64,000 bases of DNA from Chitinophaga sp. 180180018-3 (lineage in GTDB: Bacteria; Bacteroidota; Bacteroidia; Chitinophagales; Chitinophagaceae). The position numbers were made by a program, and so were the translations under genes. The stretch lies in NCBI RefSeq assembly GCF_037893185.1, contig NZ_CP140772.1, positions 4,402,001 to 4,466,000 of the forward strand, in the 5' to 3' direction. The notes beneath the pieces were generated by a model that was given only the letters and a program-made list of their open reading frames with translations, did not search any database and was not told the origin of the DNA. This document shows positions 36,262 through 47,039 of the stretch, in pieces (position 1 is the first letter of the stretch; each line of letters begins with the position of its first letter).

Positions 36262-39123
36262 CTATAACTTCGGCATCAGTTCCAATTGAATATAATTATC
36301 CTCCGCTAGAAATTTACGGGCAGCCTCTTGGGTACTTTGAACGGTAACCCGGTCAAGTCTTGCTTTCAGGTCTGGCGGCGTATCTAATTCAACTCTGTAT
36401 TTTAAGCGATTAGTAATGATTGACAACCAAAAATTGTTATCACGAAGCTGAAGCTCTCTTTGACGTTCTTCTTCTGACTTGAATTTGACTAAATCTTCTG
36501 GTGTGACACCATTAGTTCTAATGATTTTAACCTCTTCCAGCGCAGCATCAACCAATCGGCCTACATTATCCTTGGCGCAGCTAAATGAAATGGTGACGTA
36601 ATAATGCGCGACCGGATTCTTTTCGAGTGAAAGTGATACTTTTGGACTGTAAACGCCTCCTTCCTTTTCGCGTAACCTCTCTATTATTTTTATCCTTAGA
36701 GCCGTTGTCAGTGCATATAACTGATCATCATTTTCCAGGCTAGCATCATAATCCCCATGGATATACAATTGCACCTGTGCCTTATCCTCGATTCCCTGGT
36801 AAACAGTTTTTAGTACTCTTCCTCTTGGAGGCCTTATACCTTCGTCTACAAAATTCTGTTTTTTATTTTGAGTAGGTAAGCTGGCGATATAAGTTTCGAT
36901 AAGCGGTTTGATCTTCTCCATATTCATCGTTCCGACAATAACAAAGATCTGCTCTCCGTTATCTGCAAATCTTGATTTATAGAAAATAAAAGCTTCATCA
37001 AGCGATATTTTATCCAAATCCTGAAGCGTCTGAGGCATCCTACGCGGGTGGTAATTATTTAAAACCGCTTCTGCGGTATCCTTAAATACATTATTAGGAT
37101 CTGAGGCCCGGCCAGCTAACACGACTTTACTGTCGATGATCGTCTTATTAAAAAGATCGGTATCCTTTCGTGGTTCTGTCACAGCAGCATATATGAGTTG
37201 GAAAGCCGTTTCAATATCTTTAGGGGCCGCGCTTCCGGAGAAACCCTGATAAAGATCACTTATATACGGACGTGCGTTAGCTGTATTCCCGGCTAGTTTC
37301 TTTTGGAGCTGAATTGCACTAAACTTTCCGATTCCACTTTGACTAATAAGACTAACGTTTTTTGCTGACTGATAGTTAGCGTCACCAGCCAATGATATTC
37401 CACCTTTTGAAAACGACTGGAAGACAATTTGATCATTTTTAAAATCGGTAGGCTTTAACAGCACTTTTATGCCATTGCTCAATGTCAGTTCTATAACGCC
37501 AATTGCAGCCAGTTTCCTTTCTGCAATCACCCTTCCCGGAATTGGCTTTTTTTCAATCAATGGTGCATTCGCGACGGTATTGTCAACATAGGGTTTAATT
37601 TCCGGAAATGCGGATTCGACCGCTGTCAATAACTGGCCTTCTGTAGGCAGATCTGATTTTTGCTTCTCAGGCGCCCTTACTATAATGATCTGATTATCTT
37701 TGGTGATCAAAGTTTTGGCCAGCGCATTGACTTGTCTGAGTGTGATGGATGCGAGGTCTCGTTTAATTTGTTCGTAATCAAATTCTACGGAAGGGATACT
37801 TTCTCCGGTCAGAAAATTGTTCAGATACCGATTTACAAATTCTACTGAAGGTATTTTATTTTTCTCTTTAAAGTACTGCTCATTCTGGGACGCTATATTT
37901 TTCTTTACAACATCCAATTCTGACTGTAAAAAACCAAATTTGGCCATTCGGTTATTTTCAGCAAGGCTAGCACTTAATGCGGAAAGCATCGTGCTTGCAG
38001 AATTAGAAGCTACTATGGTTTGAAAAGCGTACGTATTTGTCACCAATCCTTCCTGGTAGGGGCCAAAATTGCTCTTGGCAATTATGAATGGCGCGTCCGG
38101 TTTGCTAAGGATGTCCTGCAAACGTGCTTCTAGCATATCGTTGATCATGTCGTACATTAGGCTTTTCTTATAATCTTCGGTTGTTTTATTAGCATGATGG
38201 GGATGTTTGTAGATAACCATAGCAAGATTATAAGCCTGCTCAGGATCAGTAACGATCTTTACCAGTGGGGTTTTATTTACCGGGAGATTATATTCCAAGC
38301 GGGGTTTCGCGTTGGCCGGATTTTTGAGAAACGAAAAATTCGCTCTAATCAGCCATTCCACCTGGTCTACATCAAAGTCACCTACTGCGATTACAGCCTG
38401 AAGATTAGGCCGGTACCAGTCATGATAAAATGACCTAATTTTGTCATAAGTGAAATTTTTGAGGATATCAATCTTGCCAATCGGAATTCGTTCGGCATAT
38501 CGAGAATTGTTTAATAACAAGGGCATCAGTTGCTTGCTCATGCGATCTGATGCGTTTTTTCCACGCTGACGATCCTCTTCTATAATCACGCCACGCTCGG
38601 CATCAATTTCCCTCGCATCCATTGACTGTTTACCAGCCCAATTAGCAAGGATCTTAAAACCAATTGCAAAAAGTGCAGCGCTGTCAGTGGGCATAGGAAG
38701 TTGATAAACAGTTTGATTGAACCCTGTGTAAGCGTTTAAATCAGCGCCAAACCGAATGCCAGATTTTTGAAGGTAGTTGATTAATTCGTCTTTGGGAAAA
38801 TCAGCAGTTCCGTTAAAAGCCATATGTTCGGTGAAATGAGCTAATCCTTGTTGTGCATCATCCTCCATTAGTGACCCAACCCGATTCGCCAGATAAAGTA
38901 CTGCCCTCTTGCGAGGCTCAATATTTCGTCTAATATAATAGGTTAGTCCATTGGCAAGTTTTCCAATTCTGACACTGGGGTCGTTGGGAATGATCTCATT
39001 AGTCCCCGACATTGGTACGGCAGAAACTAATATGTGTGTTTTTCTTTGCTGGCAGTAGGCGATATTATTTATAGCGGCTACTGCAATTGCAAATACAGCG
39101 CATTGCGAAATATACTTTTTCAT
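36262..39123 (-). CDS. M16-family zinc peptidase (insulinase/pitrilysin-like), secreted
   Basis: 953 residues with a signal peptide (1-24, ending AYCQQ). The first M16 domain (about 45-260) has the inverted zinc motif HFTEH at residues 96-100, with H96, E99 and H100, and a third-ligand candidate Glu176 in AERGVIIEED. A second, inactive M16 domain and the two C-terminal domains (QTLQDLDKISLDEAFIFYK, GIRPPRGRVLK) complete the pitrilysin layout, so it is full length and likely active. M16 enzymes degrade oligopeptides. It lies 59 bp before the TlpA gene; together with the metalloprotease upstream it suggests processing of peptides taken in by the SusCD pair. Confidence 0.93.
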   Translation of the reverse strand: MKKYISQCAVFAIAVAAINNIAYCQQRKTHILVSAVPMSGTNEIIPNDPSVRIGKLANGLTYYIRRNIEPRKRAVLYLANRVGSLMEDDAQQGLAHFTEHMAFNGTADFPKDELINYLQKSGIRFGADLNAYTGFNQTVYQLPMPTDSAALFAIGFKILANWAGKQSMDAREIDAERGVIIEEDRQRGKNASDRMSKQLMPLLLNNSRYAERIPIGKIDILKNFTYDKIRSFYHDWYRPNLQAVIAVGDFDVDQVEWLIRANFSFLKNPANAKPRLEYNLPVNKTPLVKIVTDPEQAYNLAMVIYKHPHHANKTTEDYKKSLMYDMINDMLEARLQDILSKPDAPFIIAKSNFGPYQEGLVTNTYAFQTIVASNSASTMLSALSASLAENNRMAKFGFLQSELDVVKKNIASQNEQYFKEKNKIPSVEFVNRYLNNFLTGESIPSVEFDYEQIKRDLASITLRQVNALAKTLITKDNQIIIVRAPEKQKSDLPTEGQLLTAVESAFPEIKPYVDNTVANAPLIEKKPIPGRVIAERKLAAIGVIELTLSNGIKVLLKPTDFKNDQIVFQSFSKGGISLAGDANYQSAKNVSLISQSGIGKFSAIQLQKKLAGNTANARPYISDLYQGFSGSAAPKDIETAFQLIYAAVTEPRKDTDLFNKTIIDSKVVLAGRASDPNNVFKDTAEAVLNNYHPRRMPQTLQDLDKISLDEAFIFYKSRFADNGEQIFVIVGTMNMEKIKPLIETYIASLPTQNKKQNFVDEGIRPPRGRVLKTVYQGIEDKAQVQLYIHGDYDASLENDDQLYALTTALRIKIIERLREKEGGVYSPKVSLSLEKNPVAHYYVTISFSCAKDNVGRLVDAALEEVKIIRTNGVTPEDLVKFKSEEERQRELQLRDNNFWLSIITNRLKYRVELDTPPDLKARLDRVTVQSTQEAARKFLAEDNYIQLELMPKL

Positions 39124-39249
39124 ATAGTTGATTCTCCGTAATTAATTTCGATTGTACTAAGCTTAAAACATTATTAATTATTCCCATTAATAAGCAATCA
39201 TTTTTTTGTAAAGGGAAGTACACACCGCTCGTTATCTTGCATCTGCGCA

Positions 39250-39418
39250 AGAGAAAACAGCTTTTATTCTTTTGCACATATTTATCTTTCACTGCTATGA
39301 TTATAAATTCATTTTGCCTAATGCTTCATTGATGAATAGAATTGGAGGGCCTCCCCTACCAGCTCCAGCAATTTGGGAGAATGAGATGGATCGCTACTTA
39401 TCATTTGAATATATTTAC
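39250..39418 (-). pseudogene. Duplicated 3' end of the TlpA gene
   Basis: On the minus strand, the frame ending at the TAG at 39318-39320 gives KYIQMISSDP and LELVGEALQFYSSMKH, matching KFIEMLKKDP and LEMAEKTLQLYLSMKH at the end of the TlpA gene. The match continues about 65 bases past the stop into the flank. Only about 33 codons remain, so this is a leftover of a second TlpA copy. It abuts, and by four bases overlaps, the end of the zinc metalloprotease gene. Confidence 0.85.
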
Positions 39419-41961
39419 AATTTGGGATCCATCGCCTGGCTAATTTTGTCAGCCATTAATTTCAGATGTGCTCTGCTTGCCTCATCCGGGAAAGAAGCAA
39501 TGGACGCCTGAATTTCCTTCTTCAGAGCTACAAGATTTGGATGAATCACTATCAGCAATTCTGCTGAAGACGTCGGTGCCTGCATTTGCGACATCTCAAT
39601 CGCCTGGCCAATTGCTGCCGCTCCTTTGGGCTCTCCTGGTTTTACAATTCGAGATAAAATGTCAACGTAAGTGTTCTGTAACGCCCTCCGATAAGGATCA
39701 ATCGCTTTATGCGTCCATAATTCTGCCCAGAGGCTTTGCTTTAGATGTTGCAAGAATTCTTCAAGGGTGTAGACATCCCTGGATCCATAACGATTCGTTG
39801 TCTTAACCAATAAATTCATCCTCAAATTTGACATTAGATTACTTAATAGCTTAGTGCCCGTCTCGGTTACTGTCGATCCGCTAACAAAACTCTCCACCTT
39901 ACTGGTAATTATCTGGTTGTCTAACCAAGCTGGCTTGGTAAACACCTGTCTATTCAGCCATTCCATGGCTTGACGTTGTATTTTTTTCGGAACAGGCGTA
40001 TAGAGATCGCCTTTTTGTTCTACAGTTTTTACCTCCAGATAGTAACCGCCAATGTTAGTAGTCACATGGGTCGCATAGCGCGAATACTGAGAGACCAGCT
40101 CCTTGTACATGGCTTTTAAATCACCGTATCCGTCATTGGGTTTACGCGTCCACTCAGGAAGATGCGGAAGAATACGCTTTAGGTTCTCTATGCCATAATT
40201 GCTCGCCTTCATAGCGTTATCACCAAGATCTTCGTTTTGACATCTGGGGTCGAACGCAACGAACAACGATTGTGGTCCGTACCATAGCCTATGATTATGA
40301 GAGAGGCTGTCAATTATCCATTTATTTAAAAATGCCTCTTCGTCCTTAGGCGTTTTTATTCCTCTAAATAATCTATAGCCAAACTCAATTGCCCATTTAT
40401 CATAGTCATTAATTCTGGGAAAAACTCCCGCCTCACTGACATTGTCCTCCGGCTGAGCTACATAATTGAACCTGGCATAATCCATAATCGATGGGGTATG
40501 ACCATGAGCCTCCACCCATCTTTTGCTTCTTAAACTATCTACAGGTACTGTGGAGCTGGCCCCGAAATTATGCATTAGTCCAAGTGCATGACCTACTTCG
40601 TGCGATGAAACAAAGCGTATCAATTGGCCCATTAATTCATCGTCGAATACCATTTTCCTTGCCCTTGGATCAATAGCGCCGGCCTGGATCATGTACCAGT
40701 TATGAATCAGGCTCATCACATTGTGATACCAATTGATATGAGACTCCAAAATTTCCCCGCTCCTTGGATCTTTTATGCTTGGCCCTTCAGCATTAGCCAC
40801 GGAGGACGGCTTATATACTATAGCAGAGTGGGAAGCGTCTTCTATACTCCAGGTGCTATCATCCAATGGTGCCTCTTTCGCTTCAATTGCATTCTTAAAC
40901 CCTGCCTTTTCGAAGGCACAGTTCCAATCATTGACCCCCTGAGCCAGGTAGGGAATCCACTTTCTTGGTGTTGTTGGGTCAATGTAAAAAACAATTTTCT
41001 TTTTAGGCTCTACTAATTCACCTCGAAAATATCTTGACGTATCCTCATCTTTCGGTTCGAGGCGCCACCGGGCCAAATAATAAGTTTTGCCCACGCCTTG
41101 AGGATTTGCATCAAAATCCACGAAGCCTGTTGATAAAAACCCGACCCTCGAATCAGCAAGACGTGCAAGCATAGGTACTTTTGGAAGAAGCACGAGTGAG
41201 TTATTCATTTCGAAAGTTAGGGGATCGCTTGAGGGAGGGGTTGGCAAATATGTCTTAACTGTCCTTATCTCGACATTTCCCGGAAATGTTTTGATATATT
41301 CAGTATAAGATCTGTCTCGAGCCAATGCAGTCAATCTCAACGCGATTTTCTCGTTTTGTGAAAACGAAAAAATACTCTGTTCGTCTACAAATATACCAGT
41401 TACGTCAATGACGCTAGCAGGCCATATCTTGTTATATGCCTTTATTGGAAAATCAGCAATTATAGGCTGAACGTTAGATTTGGCTACAGATCTAAGTAAG
41501 CCATTTCCTGATGTATCGCCCGCATGAATCGTATGTGATATCCCCCTTACAAATATCTTATCATTAGGCCCTTTTTCAAATTCAATTTCGCGCTCATCAA
41601 CTTCATCGCCAGCATAGTACCCGCCACCACTGTCTCCGTATTCGCCCATGCCCGAAACCTGACCAGGAGACTTTGCAATGCGTGAGACCAATAACAGCTC
41701 CCGGCCAAGTAAACTATCGGGAATTTCCCAATAATATTTCTCATCAATCTTATGCACGTTGATCATGCCTTTCTGAGTAACAGCCTTATCAGTTATTACC
41801 CTTTCATACGGCTCAACCGACCCTTTGGTCCCGTCTTGAGTTGTTTTTTTTGTTAAGGCGGTATCGGCGGATACCTTTACCTTTCGTCCATGACCAACGG
41901 GTTGTTGACCAAAACATGGTAACATAATCATCGCCGCTCCGACTAAAAAGATCGCTTTCAT
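39415..41961 (-). CDS. Secreted zinc metalloprotease (DUF5117/DUF4953 type)
   Basis: 848 residues with a signal peptide (1-20, ending CFGQQ). The N-terminal DUF5118/DUF5117-like region (about 40-330) is followed by a metzincin-like catalytic domain with HEVGHALGLMHNF at residues 454-466 (H454, E455, H458 and H464), and a helical C-terminal part. This family is abundant in Bacteroidota and sits in SusCD peptide-use loci. It is 120 bp from SusD and shares its strand. Its stop codon falls exactly where the TlpA 3' remnant begins, so the last residues may have been changed by the rearrangement. Substrate is unknown. Confidence 0.92.
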   Translation of the reverse strand: MKAIFLVGAAMIMLPCFGQQPVGHGRKVKVSADTALTKKTTQDGTKGSVEPYERVITDKAVTQKGMINVHKIDEKYYWEIPDSLLGRELLLVSRIAKSPGQVSGMGEYGDSGGGYYAGDEVDEREIEFEKGPNDKIFVRGISHTIHAGDTSGNGLLRSVAKSNVQPIIADFPIKAYNKIWPASVIDVTGIFVDEQSIFSFSQNEKIALRLTALARDRSYTEYIKTFPGNVEIRTVKTYLPTPPSSDPLTFEMNNSLVLLPKVPMLARLADSRVGFLSTGFVDFDANPQGVGKTYYLARWRLEPKDEDTSRYFRGELVEPKKKIVFYIDPTTPRKWIPYLAQGVNDWNCAFEKAGFKNAIEAKEAPLDDSTWSIEDASHSAIVYKPSSVANAEGPSIKDPRSGEILESHINWYHNVMSLIHNWYMIQAGAIDPRARKMVFDDELMGQLIRFVSSHEVGHALGLMHNFGASSTVPVDSLRSKRWVEAHGHTPSIMDYARFNYVAQPEDNVSEAGVFPRINDYDKWAIEFGYRLFRGIKTPKDEEAFLNKWIIDSLSHNHRLWYGPQSLFVAFDPRCQNEDLGDNAMKASNYGIENLKRILPHLPEWTRKPNDGYGDLKAMYKELVSQYSRYATHVTTNIGGYYLEVKTVEQKGDLYTPVPKKIQRQAMEWLNRQVFTKPAWLDNQIITSKVESFVSGSTVTETGTKLLSNLMSNLRMNLLVKTTNRYGSRDVYTLEEFLQHLKQSLWAELWTHKAIDPYRRALQNTYVDILSRIVKPGEPKGAAAIGQAIEMSQMQAPTSSAELLIVIHPNLVALKKEIQASIASFPDEASRAHLKLMADKISQAMDPKL

Positions 41962-42081
41962 TTAATTGTTTATTTTTTCCTATCAATAATTTATCAATCG
42001 AGACTCTACTCAGCGACCATACAGCGGTAGTGTCTCCGAGTAGTGCTTAATAAAGTGTTACTTTGACCTGATTTTTATCTA

Positions 42082-43542
42082 TTACTGTGGATAACCTGGG
42101 TTTTGTGTGAGATTAGTGTTATTTCGCCGATCTGCCTGCGGAATAGGGAGCAAAATATTAGTAGATTTCCAACCGGGCTTAATCAGTGAAAGGACATCGT
42201 CTGCTCTGGTCTTGTCGGCCGCCACCAGACTAGGCCATCGTTTAAGATCGAACCACCGGTGCGCCCATTCACAAAAAAGTTCCACTCGGCGTTCCTGTTC
42301 AATTGCTGTCATTGCCGAAATCTTGTCGACTACCACCGCGTCAGGTAATCCCGCCCGATTTCTTATGACATTTATATCTGATTGGGCTCCATTGAAATTA
42401 CCTTGCTGAGCCCGCGCTTCAGCACGGATCAGATATTGTTCGGCCAATCGCAAAACCGAATAATGCTCATCGTTGAGCGAATCAGCAAGACCAAACTGAC
42501 GCCTATATTTGTAAGGTGCCCCTTTACCCGTAGATGTAATAATAACCCAATTGGCCAATCGTTGGTCCTTGGGTTCAAAACTATTTATCAGGTTGGGTTG
42601 TAGGAAATAATATAGAAAAAGACCGGCGATTGGTGCCAGGATAGGATCGTTAATGTAGGACGCATAATCACCTACAAACATATTACCCTCAGTAGTATTC
42701 CCTCTGGCGTCATTAACCCATTCAAGTATCGACTCTGTTTGATTTTTCTTGAATACCATTTTGATTGAACCAGCAGGCAACAGCGAATATAGTGCATTGC
42801 CCAGGAGCGCACTGGAGGTCGCTTCAGCATCAGCCCAATCCTTTTGATAGAGATAGACTCTGGCAAGCAAAGCTGCAGCTGCCCACTTGTTCGCCCTCAC
42901 CCGATTCCCCCCGGAAATGCTATAATCTGCCCGAAGACTGTCCATAGCACCAATTAAGTCAGTCTTAATCTGCGTATAGACTGAGTCAACTGACGTCCGC
43001 GGAAGATACGCTGTAATGTTTTTATCGGTTGATGTGATAGCCGGTACTGGTCCAAAGAAATTAACCAGGTAAAAATGACTAAACGCACGAAAAAACATAG
43101 CCTCGCCAATAATTTGCTTTTTATAGGACGGCGACATCCCGGTGGAAGCTTTTGAATTTTCAATTATACTGTTGCATTGATAAATAATTTTATAAAAATC
43201 ATCCCAAAAACTCTTCACGCTGCTGTTAGTGGTGTTGATCTGATTGTTCATAAATTGATTATCAAAATCCGATTGATTCAAATATGTCAGCTCATCCGAT
43301 GCAAAACCTCCCAGTCGTGTTACGTTTACATTAAAAGATGAGTAGACTGTTGCCATGTTGATATATAAACCATTTATTGCACTTTGTGCATTCTGGTCGT
43401 TCGCAAAAATATCGCTTGTCAAAATCTGTGTTTTGAATTCCGGTTCTAAGTACTTTTTGCACGCAACCAGTAAAAAAACCAGGCTCAATAGCAGGACCGT
43501 GCTACTCCAACGAAAAGCTATATTGATTAATTTATTTTGCAT
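42082..43542 (-). CDS. SusD/RagB-family nutrient-binding lipoprotein
   Basis: 486 residues. The signal peptide ends in the lipobox LLVACKKY (Cys near 28). SusD features: IGEAMFFRAFSHFYLVN near 148, YLIRAEARAQQGNFNGAQ near 368, and VELFCEWAHRWFDLKRW near 426, ending NLTQNPGYPQ. It follows SusC by 10 bp. In loci that also encode secreted proteases, SusCD pairs usually take up peptides or glycopeptides; substrate assignment here is inference from neighbours. Confidence 0.95.
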   Translation of the reverse strand: MQNKLINIAFRWSSTVLLLSLVFLLVACKKYLEPEFKTQILTSDIFANDQNAQSAINGLYINMATVYSSFNVNVTRLGGFASDELTYLNQSDFDNQFMNNQINTTNSSVKSFWDDFYKIIYQCNSIIENSKASTGMSPSYKKQIIGEAMFFRAFSHFYLVNFFGPVPAITSTDKNITAYLPRTSVDSVYTQIKTDLIGAMDSLRADYSISGGNRVRANKWAAAALLARVYLYQKDWADAEATSSALLGNALYSLLPAGSIKMVFKKNQTESILEWVNDARGNTTEGNMFVGDYASYINDPILAPIAGLFLYYFLQPNLINSFEPKDQRLANWVIITSTGKGAPYKYRRQFGLADSLNDEHYSVLRLAEQYLIRAEARAQQGNFNGAQSDINVIRNRAGLPDAVVVDKISAMTAIEQERRVELFCEWAHRWFDLKRWPSLVAADKTRADDVLSLIKPGWKSTNILLPIPQADRRNNTNLTQNPGYPQ

Positions 43543-43552
43543 TGCTGAATTT

Positions 43553-46500
43553 TTAAAATGAATATTGAATACCGAAATTGATCCTCAGTAAAGGAGGAAC
43601 CGCGCTCGCACCGGATTCCGGATCAAAGCCATCATATTTAGAGATCACAAAAAGATTTTGTGCCTGGATATAAGCCCTCAATGCACTAGCATGTAATGAT
43701 TTGACAACTTTTCCGGTGAAATTATAAGACAGCGCGGCGTTCGTCATTCTAACAAAAGAGGCGTCCTGTATTAGTTTATCGCTGCTCGTTATAAAGAAGG
43801 CATATTGAGGAACAAAATTGGACGATATGAACGCCTTACCCAATCCCCACGACTTGATTTGTTCCAGCGCTTTTTCAGGCAAATTGCCTGTTATTCCTAC
43901 AAAACGCCCAGGCTGGCTAACTGTGCTCAGATATGATTCCTTTTTTGCGCCCACTGTATACTGAAAAGTAAAATCAAGTTGGATGCCTTTGTAGGAGATG
44001 GTATTGGTAAGTCCTCCATAGTATTTGGGATCCCGGCTTCCAACATAATAAAGATCCCCCTGACCATAGATAGCCAAGGCAGGTGTTGCGAGATAGGTTG
44101 CAGTACTGGTAGGATACCCGTCGTTATTTCCATCCTGATAGGTGGGAAGATTTGTGGCCGGATCGATTCCAGTATAATGGTATTTATAAATTCCGTTAAT
44201 AGTTTCTCCCACGATCAAACGGTCACTGAATGGAGACTGCTCAACATTGTCATATTTTAGCAGCTTATTATTAGGCAGGGTGATATTGAAGGAGGTATTC
44301 CACCTGAAATTATTGTTTTTAATATTAATGCTTGTCAATTCTACTTCCCAGCCCTTGTTTTGTACGACTGCGGCTTTAAGATTTGCGGTATAACTACCAA
44401 AACCCGTTTGACCGCTGACAGGGTATTGTACAATTTGATTGAAAGTACGATTTCGGAAATACGACGTCGTTACCAAAAGCCGGTCCTTAAAAAATCCTAG
44501 CTCAACAGCAGCATCGATTTTAGAAGTGCTCTCCCAACCAAAATTAGCATTGCTGAGATGGCCTGGTGTAACACCTGCTCCACCATTATAAGTACCTGTA
44601 GTAATACCTGTGTAGTAACTTAAATATGAATAGTTATCAACATTGTCAGAACCAACCCAACCGATACTACCCCTAAGCTTGCCAAAGCTTAAGAAGGGAA
44701 GGTTATTCCAAAATGACTCATTGGAAAAAATCCAGGCACCTCCGATAGCTCCAAAATTTCCGAATCGATGATCTGCTCCGAACCGGTCAGAACCATCGCG
44801 GCGGAACGTTCCGCTTAAAATATATCTGTCGTCCCAATTGTAGCTGGCCCTGCTAAAAAGTGACAAATAATGATAGGCAGTATAACTATTGCTCACAAGG
44901 CTCTTACCGGCTAGCACAAGGTTATTTATATAGACATCACTCGGAAAATTATATGCATCTAAATAAAAGGGCATCTGACCAACTGTTTTCATAATAGTGG
45001 AACCTGCTACAATATCAAATCTGCCTTTGGACACATGCGTATTATAGGTCAATTGGGGCTCAAAGTTTATTGTCGTATTACGAAACAGATCAACTATATG
45101 ATGGGAAAACGCTCCACTGTTTGGGTTGGGGTTAAATGCAGACAATGGCTGTACGTTATCATCGCTTGTTTGAACAAGCGTATAACCTAGTGATGCTTTG
45201 GCGTCAAGGCCAGGGAGTATATTATATCTAAGAAGTAGATTACTGGTTAACGTCAGTGTGTTACTGGAATAAGTTTGATTCAAGACCCCGTAGGGATTTT
45301 GACTCCTCATCCAGTTCAATTTACCCAGACTATCGTACGCTGGAAAATTAGGTACTATCGAATAGGCAAACCCGCCCAATGAATTTGCCCCCGAAGGAAG
45401 ATTTATTTGAGTTGCATCTACTATTCCTGATAACGAGATGTTAAACTTCCCATCGGTTGATAAATGATTTAATGAGTAGTGAAAATTCTCTTTGTTAGTG
45501 CTTCTTGAATCCGGATAAATAGAGGTTTCATTATGGAAATTACCAGATATCAGAAAAGATGTCCCACCTTGGCCTCCGCTAATACTTAAATTCACATCAT
45601 TTAAATGAGCGATATTTCCGAGTAGTTTTTTTTGCCAATTCGTGGTTTTAGTAGTATCCCATGTCAGCAAATCAGGATCGGTTGCCAGAGCAGGTGTGGT
45701 CCCTGAATTTGCAAATGCTTCTTTCCTCAACGCAATATATTGTTTCGTATCCAATAATTTAACCTGTCGGGTATTCATTACTATTCCAGAATTTACATTG
45801 ACCGTGATACTGGTCCTTCCTTGTTTTCCTTTCTTCGTAGTAATAAGCATTACTCCGTTTGCTGCACGTGAACCATATATTGCCGTAGCGTCAGCATCTT
45901 TCAAAATTTCAACGCTTTCAATGTCTGCCGGATTCAAATTAAAAAGCGTGTTACCATATCCCAAAGGGCCAAGATCATTACCCATTTGATTGCCCCCATT
46001 TGAAGAAGGGTGTTTAATCGGAACACCCGGATAGGGCACTCCGTCTACAATGACTAAGGGAGCACTTGTATAAGCGTCAGCATTAAATGAATTCTGTCCT
46101 CTAACTTGAAAAGTTACTGCGCCACCTGCAAGACCTGTTGTTTGATTGATGCTTAAACCTGCCGTCCTACCAACTAAAGCTTGGAGAATATTGTTTACCG
46201 GCTGTTTGGAGATATCTTCACCGGACACCTTAGATACCGCCCCTGTATTCAGCCTCCGTGTCGTATTCTGACCATACGGCCTTATCAAAACTTCATCTAA
46301 CTTACTTACAGCCTGTTTCAGTTGTACATAAAGGAAAGAGACACCTTTGAAGGTAAGTTCCTGGGTTTGATACCCTATGGCAGTAATGACAATTACGTCG
46401 CTTTCCAACACATTTTTAACCACGAACTCTCCCTTACTATTTGCAATCACACCAGCGCCGGTTCTTTTTACGACTATAGAAGCTCCTGCCACTGGGCCAT

Positions 46501-46906
46501 TATCGCCAACAACCACACCTCTTATTTCTAAGGATGGCGGAAGACTGCTTTCGTTTGCAACAATCATAGATTTCGAGGCCACCGGCTTCGCCTTAACAAT
46601 TACCGTGGCCCCTTTGATAGAATATGTCAACGATTGGTTCTTGAAAATGGTAGTAAGGGCTTGCTCGATTGATACACTTTTAAGATCGGCTGTCACATGA
46701 TTTGCCTTCGCGATATCATCATTGCGATAGAAAAAGAAAAGACCGGTTTGCTTTTTAAAAGCCTCCAATACCTTTTCAATAGGCACGTCCTGGCCCGACC
46801 AGGTAATATTTTGTGTGTTTCTCTGTGCACGGGCTTGAAGAGCAGCCGTAATCAACAGGATAACTATAAGCTTCATAGCTAACAACATTTTAGCAGTTAA
46901 TTTCAT
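43553..46906 (-). CDS. SusC/RagA-family TonB-dependent receptor with STN domain
   Basis: 1117 residues. Signal peptide (about 1-28), STN domain (about 33-105, DVPIEKVLEAFKKQTGLFFFY), carboxypeptidase-regulatory sandwich (about 125-205), a SusC plug (about 210-345) with the signature TTGLAGGAVTFQVRGQNSFN and the ILKDADATAIYGSRAANGV motif, then a large barrel ending FGIQYSF. The STN domain lets it talk to the FecR protein encoded upstream, so import and transcription control are joined. The order sigma, FecR, SusC, SusD, protease, M16, TlpA on one strand makes a typical regulated uptake locus. Confidence 0.96.
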   Translation of the reverse strand: MKLTAKMLLAMKLIVILLITAALQARAQRNTQNITWSGQDVPIEKVLEAFKKQTGLFFFYRNDDIAKANHVTADLKSVSIEQALTTIFKNQSLTYSIKGATVIVKAKPVASKSMIVANESSLPPSLEIRGVVVGDNGPVAGASIVVKRTGAGVIANSKGEFVVKNVLESDVIVITAIGYQTQELTFKGVSFLYVQLKQAVSKLDEVLIRPYGQNTTRRLNTGAVSKVSGEDISKQPVNNILQALVGRTAGLSINQTTGLAGGAVTFQVRGQNSFNADAYTSAPLVIVDGVPYPGVPIKHPSSNGGNQMGNDLGPLGYGNTLFNLNPADIESVEILKDADATAIYGSRAANGVMLITTKKGKQGRTSITVNVNSGIVMNTRQVKLLDTKQYIALRKEAFANSGTTPALATDPDLLTWDTTKTTNWQKKLLGNIAHLNDVNLSISGGQGGTSFLISGNFHNETSIYPDSRSTNKENFHYSLNHLSTDGKFNISLSGIVDATQINLPSGANSLGGFAYSIVPNFPAYDSLGKLNWMRSQNPYGVLNQTYSSNTLTLTSNLLLRYNILPGLDAKASLGYTLVQTSDDNVQPLSAFNPNPNSGAFSHHIVDLFRNTTINFEPQLTYNTHVSKGRFDIVAGSTIMKTVGQMPFYLDAYNFPSDVYINNLVLAGKSLVSNSYTAYHYLSLFSRASYNWDDRYILSGTFRRDGSDRFGADHRFGNFGAIGGAWIFSNESFWNNLPFLSFGKLRGSIGWVGSDNVDNYSYLSYYTGITTGTYNGGAGVTPGHLSNANFGWESTSKIDAAVELGFFKDRLLVTTSYFRNRTFNQIVQYPVSGQTGFGSYTANLKAAVVQNKGWEVELTSINIKNNNFRWNTSFNITLPNNKLLKYDNVEQSPFSDRLIVGETINGIYKYHYTGIDPATNLPTYQDGNNDGYPTSTATYLATPALAIYGQGDLYYVGSRDPKYYGGLTNTISYKGIQLDFTFQYTVGAKKESYLSTVSQPGRFVGITGNLPEKALEQIKSWGLGKAFISSNFVPQYAFFITSSDKLIQDASFVRMTNAALSYNFTGKVVKSLHASALRAYIQAQNLFVISKYDGFDPESGASAVPPLLRINFGIQYSF

Positions 46907-47039
46907 ACAGTATTTTAGATTTGGTTGTATATACTTTGTATAGGCTCATGTATAGGGTAAGCCAAAATTCTGCTGCTTCGTCTTGCATACGAAGTGGTTT
47001 CTTTTTATTAACGCGTCTAATACATTGGAAATTCGTTAT

